In this document: positions 33,950 to 43,911 of the stretch, piece after piece
How positions within the stretch are numbered: the first letter of the stretch is position 1
Layout of the letters: each line of letters opens with the position of its first letter
Assembly: GCA_964235485.1 (NCBI GenBank)
Contig: CAXSAZ010000016.1
Location: 17,251-81,250 of the forward strand
DNA length: 64,000 nt
Origin: CAHJXG01 sp964235485
Lineage (GTDB): Bacteria > Pseudomonadota > Alphaproteobacteria > Acetobacterales > Acetobacteraceae
Direction: 5' to 3'
The notes under the pieces: generated by a model
What the model saw: the letters and a program-made list of their open reading frames with translations, nothing else
Databases searched by the model: none
What the model was told of the DNA's origin: nothing
Made by a program: the position numbers and the translations under genes

Positions 33950-34674
33950 CCCGGCGGCGGGCTGTTCTACCCGTCGCTGCCCTCCTCCTGCTCGCGGGCG
34001 CGGCCCCGCGCAGCGGCCACGACGACGCCAGCCCGGCGGTCCAGGCCATGCAGGACGACGACGCGGAGAACCCGGGCCTGCTGTGGGTCGAGGGGGGCGC
34101 GGCGCTGTGGACGGAGGGCTGCGCGTCCTGCCACGGGGCGCCGGAGTCGATGCGCGGCGTGTCGGCCCGCTACCCGCGGTTCGACCCAGCCTTGAGCCGG
34201 CCAATCACGTTGGGGGCACACGTCAACCAGTGCCGGGCGCGGACGGGAAAGCCAGCGTGGGGGCCGGACAGCGAGGAGATGCTGTCGGTGACGGCCTTGG
34301 TCGGCCGGCAATCGCGCGGGCTGCCGGTCGCCATCGACGGGAGCGGGCCGGCGCAGGCGTGGCTCGAGCAGGGCCGGGCGCTGTTCACGGAGGGGCAGGG
34401 CCAGTTGAACCTGTCCTGCGCCCAATGCCATGACGGCCTGGCCGGGCAACGGCTGGGCGGGGCGCGCATTCCACAGGGGCAGCCGAACGGCTACCCGCTG
34501 TATCGCCTGGAATGGCAGTCGGTGGGGTCGCTGGACCGCCGCCTGCGGAACTGCCTGACCGGCGTGCGGGCCGAGCCGCTGCCGCCCGGCAGCCCTGAGA
34601 TGGCGGCGCTGCAGTTCTATCTCGGCTGGCGGTCGAACGGCTTGACGGTGGAGACCCCGGCCGTCCGGCCGTGA
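33946..34674 (+). CDS. soxA: sulfur-oxidation diheme cytochrome SoxA
   Basis: 242 residues with signal peptide RRRAVLPVAALLLLAGAA. Two heme c sites, CASCH near 57 and CAQCH near 163, as in diheme SoxA, plus single Cys residues in HVNQCRARTGKP (near 92) and RNCLTGVRAEPL (near 205), the latter at the position of the modified Cys heme ligand. Forms SoxAX with soxX. Last gene of the run; the next plus-strand sequence is a repeat, so soxB is not downstream. Confidence 0.92.
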   Translation: MTRRRAVLPVAALLLLAGAAPRSGHDDASPAVQAMQDDDAENPGLLWVEGGAALWTEGCASCHGAPESMRGVSARYPRFDPALSRPITLGAHVNQCRARTGKPAWGPDSEEMLSVTALVGRQSRGLPVAIDGSGPAQAWLEQGRALFTEGQGQLNLSCAQCHDGLAGQRLGGARIPQGQPNGYPLYRLEWQSVGSLDRRLRNCLTGVRAEPLPPGSPEMAALQFYLGWRSNGLTVETPAVRP

Positions 34675-34728
34675 GTCAGTATCTTACGTGGTCGCGCAGC
34701 GCATTGGCGCATGACGCTTCGCTTATAC

Positions 34729-34807
34729 GGACGGCTTGGTTGAATGACCGTCAACCGTTGATGGTCACCCATCCTACGGCATGGGTTGCGTAGGATGGGT
34801 GACCATC
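34729..34807. repeat. dispersed repeat, copy 2, with 19-bp perfect hairpin
   Basis: Left module starts GGACGGCTTGGTTGAATGAC and matches the copies at 9991 and 59803. It runs into a perfect 19-bp inverted repeat (34760-34778 / 34789-34807; core ACCCATCCTACG) with a 10-base loop. Located between the convergent soxA and peptide-binding-protein genes, so it can act as a terminator in both directions. Confidence 0.75.
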
Positions 34808-34853
34808 GGCCGCACGCGGATCGGTCAACGATGCCGCCCGTGACGGCGCGGCG

Positions 34854-36512
34854 TCAGGTGGTCCAGCGCCAGGTGTTGAGGTTCCAAGCGTTGAGACGGA
34901 CGTTGATGTTCGGCTGATAGCCGGTCAGCCCCGTCTTCAGTCCCTCCACGAGGGCATATCCAAAGATCGGCAGGAACGGCAGGTTCTGGCGCAAGAGGGA
35001 CTGCACGCCGCGATAAGCCTCGATCCGCTTGGCGCGGTCCAGCGTCGTGGCCCCCTGCTGCAGCAGGGCGTCGAGCTGCGGGTTGGCATACTGCATCGTG
35101 TTGTTGCCGGCGCCGCCCTGCGCCGCGATGGCCTTGCTGCTGAAATAGTCCTCCGCTGCCGGGTCCGGGCCGGTCATGAAGTTGTTGCCGACGATGGCCG
35201 TCTCGAACTTGGATTGAATCCAGTACTCGCCCCACATCACGGCGGCCGGCAGGTTCTTGATCGTCATGGCGACGCCGAGGTCCTGCCAGTTCTGCTGCAA
35301 AAGCTGCTGCACTTGCTCGCGCAGATGGTTGCCCGCGGTGGTGGAGTTGCTGAACTGGAGCTTGACCCCGTCCTTCTCGCGGACGCCGCCGCGGCCGGGC
35401 TTCCACCCGGCGCTGTCCAGCAACGCCTTGGCGCGCTCCGGGTCATAGACCTGCTTCGGCAGGTCGGGATCGAAGGCCCAGGACGCCGGCGGGAGGTAGG
35501 ACTCGGTCGGGCGCGGCAGGCCGTAGTACAAATCGTTGATGATGCTGGCCTTGTCCAGGCTCATGTAAAGCGCCTGGCGGACCGCCGGGTCCTTGAATTG
35601 CGGCAGGCCCAGGTTGAAGTAGAAGTTCTCAACGCTGGCCGTGAGGTTGGGCGTGATGACCCGGTTGGGCAGCGCCTTCGCTTCTTGATAATGGTCGGCC
35701 GTGATGCCTTGCAGGCTGATGTAGTCGATGTCGCCGGTGCGGAACTGGGTGTAGAGCACCGTGAGGTCCGGGATGTACTTGAACACCACCCGTTCGAGGT
35801 AAGGCCCCTCGTCGAAATACGCCTCGTTGGCGACGAGCGTGATGTGGTCGCCCGGCACGCGCTCGCTCCACTTGAACGGCCCGGTGCCGACCGGCGCGCG
35901 CAGGAACGGCGAGTTGCGCGGGTCGGCCTGGCCGGCGAGCAAATGCTGCGGCACGATGAAGGTCCAGGCGAGGATGGAGGCATAGGGCGAGAACGGCTTG
36001 TCCAGACGCCAGGTGATCTCGTTCGGCCCCGTCACCTTGAGGTCGCGCAGCAGCTCATGGCCCGACCGGGTGCCGGCGGGAAAGTCGGGGTTGTTGATGA
36101 GGTCGAGGGTGAACTTCACGTCCTCCGCGGTGAACGGCTTGCCGTCGTGCCACTTCACGTCCCCGCGCAGCTTGACCCGCCATTGCAGCCCGTCCTCCGA
36201 CACGCCGCCATTGGCGATGGTGGGCACCTCGGCGGCCAAGCGCGGCAGGAAGTTGCCCTTGGGATCCACGGCCCAAAGCGGGCTGAACAGCGACATGTAG
36301 ATGCCGTCGTCCACCTCGATGTGCGGCAGCAGCGGGTTGAACACAGTGGGTTCCTGCGAGATGCCGATGACGACCTGGCCGGCGGGCTTCGGCTTGCCTT
36401 GGGCGCGGGCGTCCATTCCGAGCAACGGCACGGCGGCGCCGCTGGCCAGCGCCAGCAGGATCGAGCGCCGCGGCAGGCGGAGGGCGACGGGTGGGATGCG
36501 GTGCTCGGTCAT
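34854..36512 (-). CDS. peptide/opine ABC transporter substrate-binding protein
   Basis: 552 residues of the DppA/OppA family (SBP_bac_5). Signal peptide with PRRSILLALASGAAVPLLG; mature start includes GISQEPTVFNPLLPHIEVDD; the family motif VKWHDGKPFTAEDVKFTLD is near 110. ACAGGAGCCGTCC precedes ATG 36512; the frame continues upstream into the FAD oxidoreductase region, but the signal peptide fixes the start. Last gene of the operon. Binds a peptide-like or amino-acid-derived ligand. Confidence 0.93.
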   Translation of the reverse strand: MTEHRIPPVALRLPRRSILLALASGAAVPLLGMDARAQGKPKPAGQVVIGISQEPTVFNPLLPHIEVDDGIYMSLFSPLWAVDPKGNFLPRLAAEVPTIANGGVSEDGLQWRVKLRGDVKWHDGKPFTAEDVKFTLDLINNPDFPAGTRSGHELLRDLKVTGPNEITWRLDKPFSPYASILAWTFIVPQHLLAGQADPRNSPFLRAPVGTGPFKWSERVPGDHITLVANEAYFDEGPYLERVVFKYIPDLTVLYTQFRTGDIDYISLQGITADHYQEAKALPNRVITPNLTASVENFYFNLGLPQFKDPAVRQALYMSLDKASIINDLYYGLPRPTESYLPPASWAFDPDLPKQVYDPERAKALLDSAGWKPGRGGVREKDGVKLQFSNSTTAGNHLREQVQQLLQQNWQDLGVAMTIKNLPAAVMWGEYWIQSKFETAIVGNNFMTGPDPAAEDYFSSKAIAAQGGAGNNTMQYANPQLDALLQQGATTLDRAKRIEAYRGVQSLLRQNLPFLPIFGYALVEGLKTGLTGYQPNINVRLNAWNLNTWRWTT

Positions 36513-36538
36513 GGACGGCTCCTGTGTGCGGATAGGGG

Positions 36539-37864
36539 TCAGGCAGGCGCTTCCACGACGATGGGCGAGCCGTCGCTGAAGCGGGAAAAGCGGAACGGCG
36601 TCGGATCGACCAGCGGCGCGGCCCCGGTCACGAGGTCGGCGGCGAGCCGCCCCGCCGCCGGGCCGATGCCGAAGCCGTGGCCGGAGAAGCCGGTCGCCAC
36701 CACCAGGCCCGGCACGTCGTCCACGGGGCTGATCACCGGCACCGCGTCCGGCGTCACGTCGATCATGCCGGCCCATTGCTGGACGACCTGCATCCCGTGG
36801 AACACGGGGAACGCGGCCTTGAGCGCCGTCACCGCCCGGCCGTTGATGCCCGGCGCCGGGTCGGCATCGAGCGTGCGCACCTGCTCGAACGGGCTGGGGG
36901 CGTCGAGCGCCCAAATGCGGGGAGTGCGGGCCTCGGCCATGAAGCGCCCGTCCAAGCGGAGGCGCAGGCTGCGCCGGGTCGCGCGGGCGGCCGGCAGGAA
37001 CTCGCGGAAGAAGTGCCACGTATCCGGCACCAGCGGCACCACGTTGGCCGAGCCGTTGGCAATGGTGTAGCCGCCGTCCATGCGCTTGCGAAAGGCGAAC
37101 TGGCTGGTCCAAGCCGACACTTCGGGTCCGCCGGGGAGCGGGGCGGTGCGCAGCACGGAGGACCGCACCTTGAGTTGCGGCAGGCGCAGGCCGAGGCTGC
37201 CGCAGAACAAGCGCGACCACGCGCCGCCCGCCAGCACCACGCCGTCGCAGGCGATGCGCCCATGCTCCGTCACCACGCCCGCGACCCGGCCCCCCGCCAT
37301 GTCGAGGCCGCGCACGGCGCATTGCGTGAGGATGACCGCGCCGAGGCGCTGCGCCGCGCGGGCGATGGCGGGGCCGGCCTGTTGCGGCTCCGCCCGGCCG
37401 TCGTCAGAGGTGTACAGCCCGGATTTGAAGGCGCGGGCGGCGCCGGGCAGCAGGGCGGCGAGGTCCTCGCCTTCGACCAGGCGGGAACTCATCTGGTAGG
37501 GTTGGGCGCGTTCCAGCCAGGCCTCGTGATGCGCCCGGTCGGCGTCGTCGCCGACATACAGCACGCCGCATTCGCGGAAGCCGGTTTCGGCGGAAACGGT
37601 GCGGTTCATCTCCTTCCACATGCGCAAGGCTTCGATGACCAGCGGGATTTCCCGCTCGTCGCGCCCGGTCTTGCGCACCCAGCCCCAATTGCGGCTCGAC
37701 TGCTCGGCCACGAGCTGGCCCTTTTCGCACAGCGTCACCGCCACGCCGGCCTGGGCCAGCGCCAGGGCCGTGGAGATGCCGATGATGCCGCCGCCGATCA
37801 CGACGATGCCGGTCCGCGCGGGCTGGCGGTCGTCGGCCTCGAACGGGTCAATCTCGGGTCCCAA
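36539..37864 (-). CDS. FAD-dependent amino acid oxidoreductase (DAO/DadA type), TTG start
   Basis: About 441 residues. FAD motif GIVVIGGGIIGISTALALA near residue 15-33; C-terminal DAO part with TPDAVPVISPVDDVPGLVVA and GFSGHGFGIGPAAGRLAAD. It oxidises a D-amino acid or N-substituted amino acid. No ATG exists near the domain start; TTG 37864 lies 9 bases after AGGAG, which overlaps the preceding ATPase stop, so TTG is chosen. Second oxidoreductase of this type in the operon, pointing to a compound with two oxidisable amine bonds or an enzyme pair (inference). Confidence 0.88.
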   Translation of the reverse strand: MGPEIDPFEADDRQPARTGIVVIGGGIIGISTALALAQAGVAVTLCEKGQLVAEQSSRNWGWVRKTGRDEREIPLVIEALRMWKEMNRTVSAETGFRECGVLYVGDDADRAHHEAWLERAQPYQMSSRLVEGEDLAALLPGAARAFKSGLYTSDDGRAEPQQAGPAIARAAQRLGAVILTQCAVRGLDMAGGRVAGVVTEHGRIACDGVVLAGGAWSRLFCGSLGLRLPQLKVRSSVLRTAPLPGGPEVSAWTSQFAFRKRMDGGYTIANGSANVVPLVPDTWHFFREFLPAARATRRSLRLRLDGRFMAEARTPRIWALDAPSPFEQVRTLDADPAPGINGRAVTALKAAFPVFHGMQVVQQWAGMIDVTPDAVPVISPVDDVPGLVVATGFSGHGFGIGPAAGRLAADLVTGAAPLVDPTPFRFSRFSDGSPIVVEAPA

Positions 37865-37875
37865 GGGCGTATCTC

Positions 37876-38919
37876 CTAATCGGCTGGCGTGGGTTGCAGG
37901 GCGGGGGCCGCCACGGGTGCTGCCAAGGCCAGGTCGTCGCGCACGCAGGCTTTCCAATGGCCCGGGGACATCTCGCGCAGCTCCGGCGGCGCCTCGGCGC
38001 AGCGCGGCTGCGCGTAGGGGCAGCGGGTGCGGAAGGTGCAGCCGGACGGGGGCGCGATTGGGCTGGGCACGTCGCCGGCGAGCAGGATGCGGCGGCGCCG
38101 GGCGGCCGGGTCGATGGTGGGGACGGCGGAGAACAGCGCCTCCGTGTAGGGGTGGCGCGGCCCCGTGAACAGCGCCGCCGTGTCCGCCAGCTCGACGATG
38201 CGGCCCAGGTACATCACCGCCACCCGGTCGGAGATGGTGCCGACCACGGCCAGGTCGTGCGCCACGAACAGCACGGTGAGGCCGAGCCGCGCGCGGAGGT
38301 CGAGCAGCAGGTTCACCACCTGCGCCTGCACCGACACGTCCAGCGCGGACACCGGCTCGTCCGCCACCAGCAGTTCCGGGCCGGCCATGAGCGCGCGGGC
38401 GATGCCGATGCGCTGCCGCTGGCCACCGGAGAACTCGTGCGGGTAGCGGTCGGCGGCGGCGGGGAACAGGCCCACGAGGTCCAGCGCTTCCTCGACGCGC
38501 TGGCGGCGCTGAGGGCGCGACAGGGCGGGTTCGTGGACCAGAAGCGGGGTGGACAGGATGCGCTCCACGCTCATGCGCGGATTGAGCGAGCCGTAGGGGT
38601 CCTGGAACACCAACTGCATGTGCCGGCGCACCGGGCGAAGCTGCCGTCGCGGCAGATGGGTGATGTCCTGGCCGCGGAACTGGATCGTGCCCCGCGTCGG
38701 CTCGGTGAGGCGCATCAACGTGCGGCCCACGGTGGTCTTGCCGGAGCCGGACTCGCCCACCAGCCCCAACACCTCGCCGCGCCGGATGTCGAAGGACACG
38801 CCGTCCAGCGCGCGAAGCTGCTCGCGCGGGCGGAACAGGCCGCGGCGCGGCAGCGGATACCATTTGGACAGGTCGCGGACCCGGACGAGCACCTCGGCCC
38901 GGACGAGAGGCTCGGTCAC
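37876..38919 (-). CDS. oligopeptide ABC transporter ATP-binding protein (DppF/OppF-like)
   Basis: 347 residues. Walker A GESGSGKTTVGRTLM near 65, signature FSGGQRQRIGIARAL, Walker B LLVADEPVSALDVS, and the C-terminal oligo_HPY segment with PPSGCTFRTRCPYAQPRC; these Cys residues may bind an Fe-S cluster as in DppD. GTG 38919 overlaps the stop of the partner ATPase (GTGA). Confidence 0.93.
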   Translation of the reverse strand: MTEPLVRAEVLVRVRDLSKWYPLPRRGLFRPREQLRALDGVSFDIRRGEVLGLVGESGSGKTTVGRTLMRLTEPTRGTIQFRGQDITHLPRRQLRPVRRHMQLVFQDPYGSLNPRMSVERILSTPLLVHEPALSRPQRRQRVEEALDLVGLFPAAADRYPHEFSGGQRQRIGIARALMAGPELLVADEPVSALDVSVQAQVVNLLLDLRARLGLTVLFVAHDLAVVGTISDRVAVMYLGRIVELADTAALFTGPRHPYTEALFSAVPTIDPAARRRRILLAGDVPSPIAPPSGCTFRTRCPYAQPRCAEAPPELREMSPGHWKACVRDDLALAAPVAAPALQPTPAD

Positions 38920-39908
38920 GCCGCGACCTCCCGCCAGCGGGCGCAACGCACCCGGTGGCCCGGCGCCGCCCATTCCAGCGCGGGGCGGGCGCGCAGGCAG
39001 GGATCGGGCCGGGCATGGCCGCAGCGCGGGTGGAAGGTGCAGCCCGCCGGGCGCTGCCGCGGGTCGGGCACGTTGCCGGGGATGGCGACAAGACGCCGCC
39101 CGGTGTGCAAAGCGGCGTCAAGCCGCGGCACGGAGCGCATCAGCCCGGCGGTGTACGGCATCGCCGGGCGCTCCAGCAGCGCGGCCACCGGCGCGTCCTC
39201 CACCACCTGGCCGGCATACATCACCACCACGCGGTCGGCGATCTCTGCCACCACGCCGAGGTTGTGGGTGATGAACACCACCGCCATGCCGGTCTCCGCC
39301 TGCAGCCGCCGCAGCAGGTCGAGGATCTGCGCCTGGATGGTCACGTCAAGCGCCGTGGTCGGCTCGTCCGCGATCAGGATGCGGGGGCGGCAAGCGAGTG
39401 CGACGGCGATCATCGCCCGCTGCCTCATGCCGCCGGACAGGTGGTGCGGATAGGCGGAGGCGCGCCGCGCCGGCTCCGGGATGCCGACCTCCGCGAGCAG
39501 GTCCACGGCCCGCGCGGCGGCGGCCCGCGCGGACAGGCGTTCGTGGCGGATCAGGGACTCGCTGATCTGGTCGCCCACCGTGTGCACGGGGTTGAGCGAG
39601 GTCATCGGCTCCTGGAAGATCATGCCCAGCGCCCGGCCGCGCAGGTCGGCCATCGCCCGCTCCGGCAGGGCGAGCAGGTCGGTCTGCCGCCCGTCCGCCT
39701 CGCGCAGCAGCGCCCGCCCGGCGACGGTGCAGCCTGGCCCGTCCAGCAGCCGCATCAGCGCCAAGGCGGTGACGCTCTTGCCGGAACTCGACTCGCCCAC
39801 GACCGCCAGGGTTTCGCCGGGGCGCAGGGCGAAGGACACGTCCTCCACCGCTGGGACGCCGCCGAAGCGCACCGTCAGGCCCTCTACCCGGAGCAGGTCC
39901 TCCGTCAC
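38916..39908 (-). CDS. oligopeptide ABC transporter ATP-binding protein (DppD/OppD-like)
   Basis: 330 residues. Walker A GESSSGKSVTALALM near 35, signature LSGGMRQRAMIAVAL, Walker B ILIADEPTTALDVT, C-terminal RPAGCTFHPRCGHARPDPC. Pairs with the next ATPase to energise the importer. GTG start overlaps the permease stop (GTGA). Confidence 0.93.
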   Translation of the reverse strand: MTEDLLRVEGLTVRFGGVPAVEDVSFALRPGETLAVVGESSSGKSVTALALMRLLDGPGCTVAGRALLREADGRQTDLLALPERAMADLRGRALGMIFQEPMTSLNPVHTVGDQISESLIRHERLSARAAAARAVDLLAEVGIPEPARRASAYPHHLSGGMRQRAMIAVALACRPRILIADEPTTALDVTIQAQILDLLRRLQAETGMAVVFITHNLGVVAEIADRVVVMYAGQVVEDAPVAALLERPAMPYTAGLMRSVPRLDAALHTGRRLVAIPGNVPDPRQRPAGCTFHPRCGHARPDPCLRARPALEWAAPGHRVRCARWREVAA

Positions 39909-40791
39909 GATGCCCGGTCCCCGCGCGGGTCCAGCGCGTCGCGCAGGCCGTCGCCGATGAAGTTGAAGCTGGTGACGGCCAGGGTGATGACGGCGCCGGG
40001 CAGCAGCGCCAGCCAGGGGGCGCTTTCAAGGTACTGCTGCGCGTTGTTCAGCATGTTGCCCCAGCTCGCGGCCGGCGGCTGGATGCCGTAGCCGAGATAG
40101 CTGATGTAGGACTCGGCGAGGATGGCGCGGGCGACGTTGAGGGTCGCCGCCACGATGATCGGCGCCATGATGTTGGGCAGCAGCTCGCGCAGCATGATGG
40201 TTCCGTCGCTGGCGCCGATGGCCTCGGCGGCCACGGCGAAGTCGCGCTCGCGCAGCGCGATCACCTGGCCCTGCACCACGCGCGCCACCTCCATCCATGC
40301 GGTCAGCGCGATGATGAGGGTGATGGTGGCGAGGCTCGGGCTGACGAGGGCGGCGAGGGTGAGCAAGAGGAAGATGGACGGGAAGCACAGCACGGCGTCC
40401 ACCAGGCGCATCAGCGCCGCGCCGATCCAGCCGCGGTAGAAGCCGGCAAGCAGGCCCACGGCGACGCCCACCGCCGTGCTGATGCCCATGGCGACGAAGC
40501 CCACGGTGAGCGAGACGCGCCCGGCCATCAAGAGCCGCACCAGCAGGTCGCGCCCCAACTGGTCGCTGCCCAGCCAGTGCGGCCCGGCGAGCGGCGCTTG
40601 GAAGCGGCGGCGCAGGTCGATGGTGAGCGGGCCGTAGGGGCTGAGCATCGGCCCCACCGCACAGGCGGCGATGAGCAGCACCACGACGATCACCCCCGCG
40701 ACCGCCAGCCGGTGCCGCAGGAAGCGGTGGGTCGCCCGGGTGGAGCGCGCGGGCGGGAAGGACGCGGCCGGGATGTCGGCGACGGCGCCGC

Positions 40792-40795
<4 letters not shown>
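39905..40795 (-). CDS. oligopeptide ABC transporter permease (DppC/OppC-like)
   Basis: 296 residues. N-terminal helix after RATHRFLRHRLAVAGVIVVV, OppC_N domain, GSDQLGRDLLVRLLMAGRVS near 85, EAA loop around AAEAIGASDGTIMLRELLPN near 195. Starts GTG overlapping the dppB-like stop (GTGA). The C-terminal NFIGDGLRDALDPR is typical. Confidence 0.93.
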
Positions 40796-41742
<947 letters not shown>

Positions 41743-41748
41743 GCTGGG

Positions 41749-42900
41749 CTATCCATGGAGCGTCATCGGCTCGCTCGGCGCGTTCCAGCGGTCGAAGCGG
41801 GACAACGCGAACGGTTCCAACGGGAGGTCGACGGGCAAGTCCTGCGCCATGGCGGCAGCGATCTGGCCGGTGACGGGGCCGAGGCAGAAGCCGTGGCCGG
41901 AGAAGCCCATCGCGACCACGAGGCCCGCCGGGTCGGAGACCTGTTGCAGCACCGGCAGCGCGTCGGGCGTTTGGTCGATCAGCCCGGCCCAAATCTCGTC
42001 GATGGGCGTGTCCAGCACCGCCGGGACCGCGGCTCCGAACAAGCGGATCGCGTCGGCGACCCCGCGCGTCGGCGGGCGCACCCGGGGGCGGGCGCCGTCC
42101 TCGATCTCGCCGGCCCATTCGGTGCTGCCGCCGGTGAAGCGGAACCGGCCCGTCACCTCCTGCCGCCCGGCGCAGTCGGCGTTGGCGACGCCGATCACCT
42201 GGTCCAGCACCGGCGCCGCCGGGGCGGTGCGCACGGCCGTCACCAGGCGCACCCGCAGCGGCACGGACAGGCCGAGCGGCTGCAAGAGCCGGTTGCCGAA
42301 CACGCCGGCCGCCAGGACCACGCGCCCGGCCGGGATGCGCCCGGCGCTGGTCGTCACCCCGACCACCCGGCCGTTCGCCGTGTCGATGGACAGCACGTCC
42401 TCGCCAAACCGCACCTCAGTGCCGGCGCGGATGGCGGCGTCCACGAAGGCCTGCACCGTCGCTTGCGGGTCGGCATGGCCGTCCGTGGGGCAGTAGGACG
42501 CGCCGAGCACCGCGGGCGATACCGCCGGGGCAAGCGCGGCCACCTGCTGCGCGTCGAGCAGCGACAGATCGAGGCCGGCCGCGCACTGTTCTTCCACCAT
42601 GCCGGCGAGGCTGGCCAGTTCCTCCGGCGTGCGGGCGAGGCGGAGGTTGCCGCGCCGCCGGTAGTGGGTGGGCGCGCCGAGTTGCTCGGCCAAGTGCTCC
42701 CAGATCGACACCGCCCGGCGCGCCAGCGGCAGTTCGGCCGGGTGACGCCCGGATTGCCGCACCCCGGCGAGCGTCCAGCCGGACGCCATGGCGGCGGGGC
42801 CGTAGCGGTCGATCAGCACCACCCTCAACCCGGCAGTCGCGAGTTCGTAAGCCGAGGCCGCGCCGCTGATCCCCGCGCCGACCACGACGACATCCGCCAT
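41749..42900 (-). CDS. FAD-dependent oxidoreductase (DAO family)
   Basis: 383 residues. FAD-binding VVVVGAGISGAASAYELA at 4-21, middle segment CPTDGHADPQATVQAFVDAA, C-terminal QTPDALPVLQQVSDPAGLVV and MGFSGHGFCLGPVTGQIAA. Similar to glycine/sarcosine/opine oxidase beta-type subunits. GGAGGAG precedes ATG 42900. Together with the TTG-started homologue it flanks the transporter genes. Substrate unknown. Confidence 0.88.
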   Translation of the reverse strand: MADVVVVGAGISGAASAYELATAGLRVVLIDRYGPAAMASGWTLAGVRQSGRHPAELPLARRAVSIWEHLAEQLGAPTHYRRRGNLRLARTPEELASLAGMVEEQCAAGLDLSLLDAQQVAALAPAVSPAVLGASYCPTDGHADPQATVQAFVDAAIRAGTEVRFGEDVLSIDTANGRVVGVTTSAGRIPAGRVVLAAGVFGNRLLQPLGLSVPLRVRLVTAVRTAPAAPVLDQVIGVANADCAGRQEVTGRFRFTGGSTEWAGEIEDGARPRVRPPTRGVADAIRLFGAAVPAVLDTPIDEIWAGLIDQTPDALPVLQQVSDPAGLVVAMGFSGHGFCLGPVTGQIAAAMAQDLPVDLPLEPFALSRFDRWNAPSEPMTLHG

Positions 42901-42964
42901 CACCGCTCCTCCGTTTGCACCGTGCGAGTGCATTCAAGAACTGTGCCGGCGTGTTCAAGCCGGC

Positions 42965-43660
42965 TCAGAACGAGGCTTCCAGGCGGCAGTTGACCAGGAG
43001 TTCGGCAACGTTGGCCGTGCCGGGCAGCAGCAGGGCCATCGCGACCAGCGCCGCGATGTCGGCGGGCTGCGTCATGCGCTCCCGCGGAAAGTTGGTGACG
43101 CCCGCCGTCATGTCGGTCGCGACGAAGCCGGGGCAGACCGCGGTGGCGCGCACGCCGTCGTCCCAGGCTTCGCGGCGCACGGCATGGGTGAGCGCCACGA
43201 GGGCGAACTTGCTCATGGCATAGCCGACATTGGCGTTGGCCACGCGCTTGCCCGACAGCGACGACACGTTGACGACCCGGCCGTCGCCCCCCTGCCGCAG
43301 CGCCGGCAGCAGCAGCCGGATCAGCCGCAGCGGCGCCTTGACGTTGACCAGCCACATCGCGTCGAGCGCGTCCTCCCCGGCGTCCACGAGGGTGGCGCCG
43401 GGCAGCGACACCCCGGCGGTGTTGACCAGGCCATGCAGCGCGCCGAACCGAGCGAGGGTCGCATCCCGCCAAGCCCGCGCGCTGTCGGGGCTTTCGGCGT
43501 CGTAGCGGTGCACGAGCAGGCGGTCGGAAGGCTGGAGACTGGACGCGCGGACGCCGGCGGACACGCGGAAGCCGTCGGCGAGCAGCCGCTCCACCACCGC
43601 CCGGCCGATGCCGCGGGCGGCGCCCGACACCATCACCACGCGGCCGGCCGGGTCAAGCAT
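42965..43660 (-). CDS. short-chain dehydrogenase/reductase
   Basis: 231 residues. VSGAARGIGRAVVERLL at 11-27, NTAGVSLPG near 84, catalytic Ser in VVNVSSLSG and YAMSKFALVALTHA. First gene of the operon containing the peptide-type ABC importer and the two FAD oxidoreductases, 64 bp upstream of the first oxidoreductase. Likely processes a carbonyl product of the amine oxidations (inference). Confidence 0.88.
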   Translation of the reverse strand: MLDPAGRVVMVSGAARGIGRAVVERLLADGFRVSAGVRASSLQPSDRLLVHRYDAESPDSARAWRDATLARFGALHGLVNTAGVSLPGATLVDAGEDALDAMWLVNVKAPLRLIRLLLPALRQGGDGRVVNVSSLSGKRVANANVGYAMSKFALVALTHAVRREAWDDGVRATAVCPGFVATDMTAGVTNFPRERMTQPADIAALVAMALLLPGTANVAELLVNCRLEASF

Positions 43661-43693
43661 GGGGCGGGTGCGCGGCCGGCCCGGCGCGGCGTC

Positions 43694-43870
43694 TCAGGCC
43701 AAATCCGAGGGCAAGCCGTCCTCTTCGGCCGTCACCGCGCTTTCGTAGCCTTCCAGCCATTTGGCGTGCTCCTCCGTGCCCTTCGGATACGGGTTCGACA
43801 CCGTTTCCCCGTTGGTGGCCGCCGCGCGCCTGCCTTCGGCTGTCGGGTCTGCTTCGTTTGATCCGCTCAT
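43694..43870 (-). CDS. small RMF-like protein
   Basis: 58 residues. Core NPYPKGTEEHAKWLEGYESA resembles the conserved end of ribosome modulation factor / Rmf-CrpP-fold proteins (PY....W..G...A). The N-terminus SGSNEADPTAEGRRAA is polar. Sits between the SDR and the quinone oxidoreductase on the same strand; ATG 43870 follows GGAGGCAGCG. A role in ribosome hibernation is a guess from the motif. Confidence 0.55.
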   Translation of the reverse strand: MSGSNEADPTAEGRRAAATNGETVSNPYPKGTEEHAKWLEGYESAVTAEEDGLPSDLA

Positions 43871-43911
43871 CGCTGCCTCCTGCCCCAGCGCGGTCCCGCC
43901 GATGCTCTGCA

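Noticed and set aside
36539..39121. A single 860-residue protein joining ATPase-region sequence and the FAD oxidoreductase
   Set aside because: The N-terminal part is an out-of-frame reading of the DppF-like gene; the oxidoreductase starts at TTG 37864.
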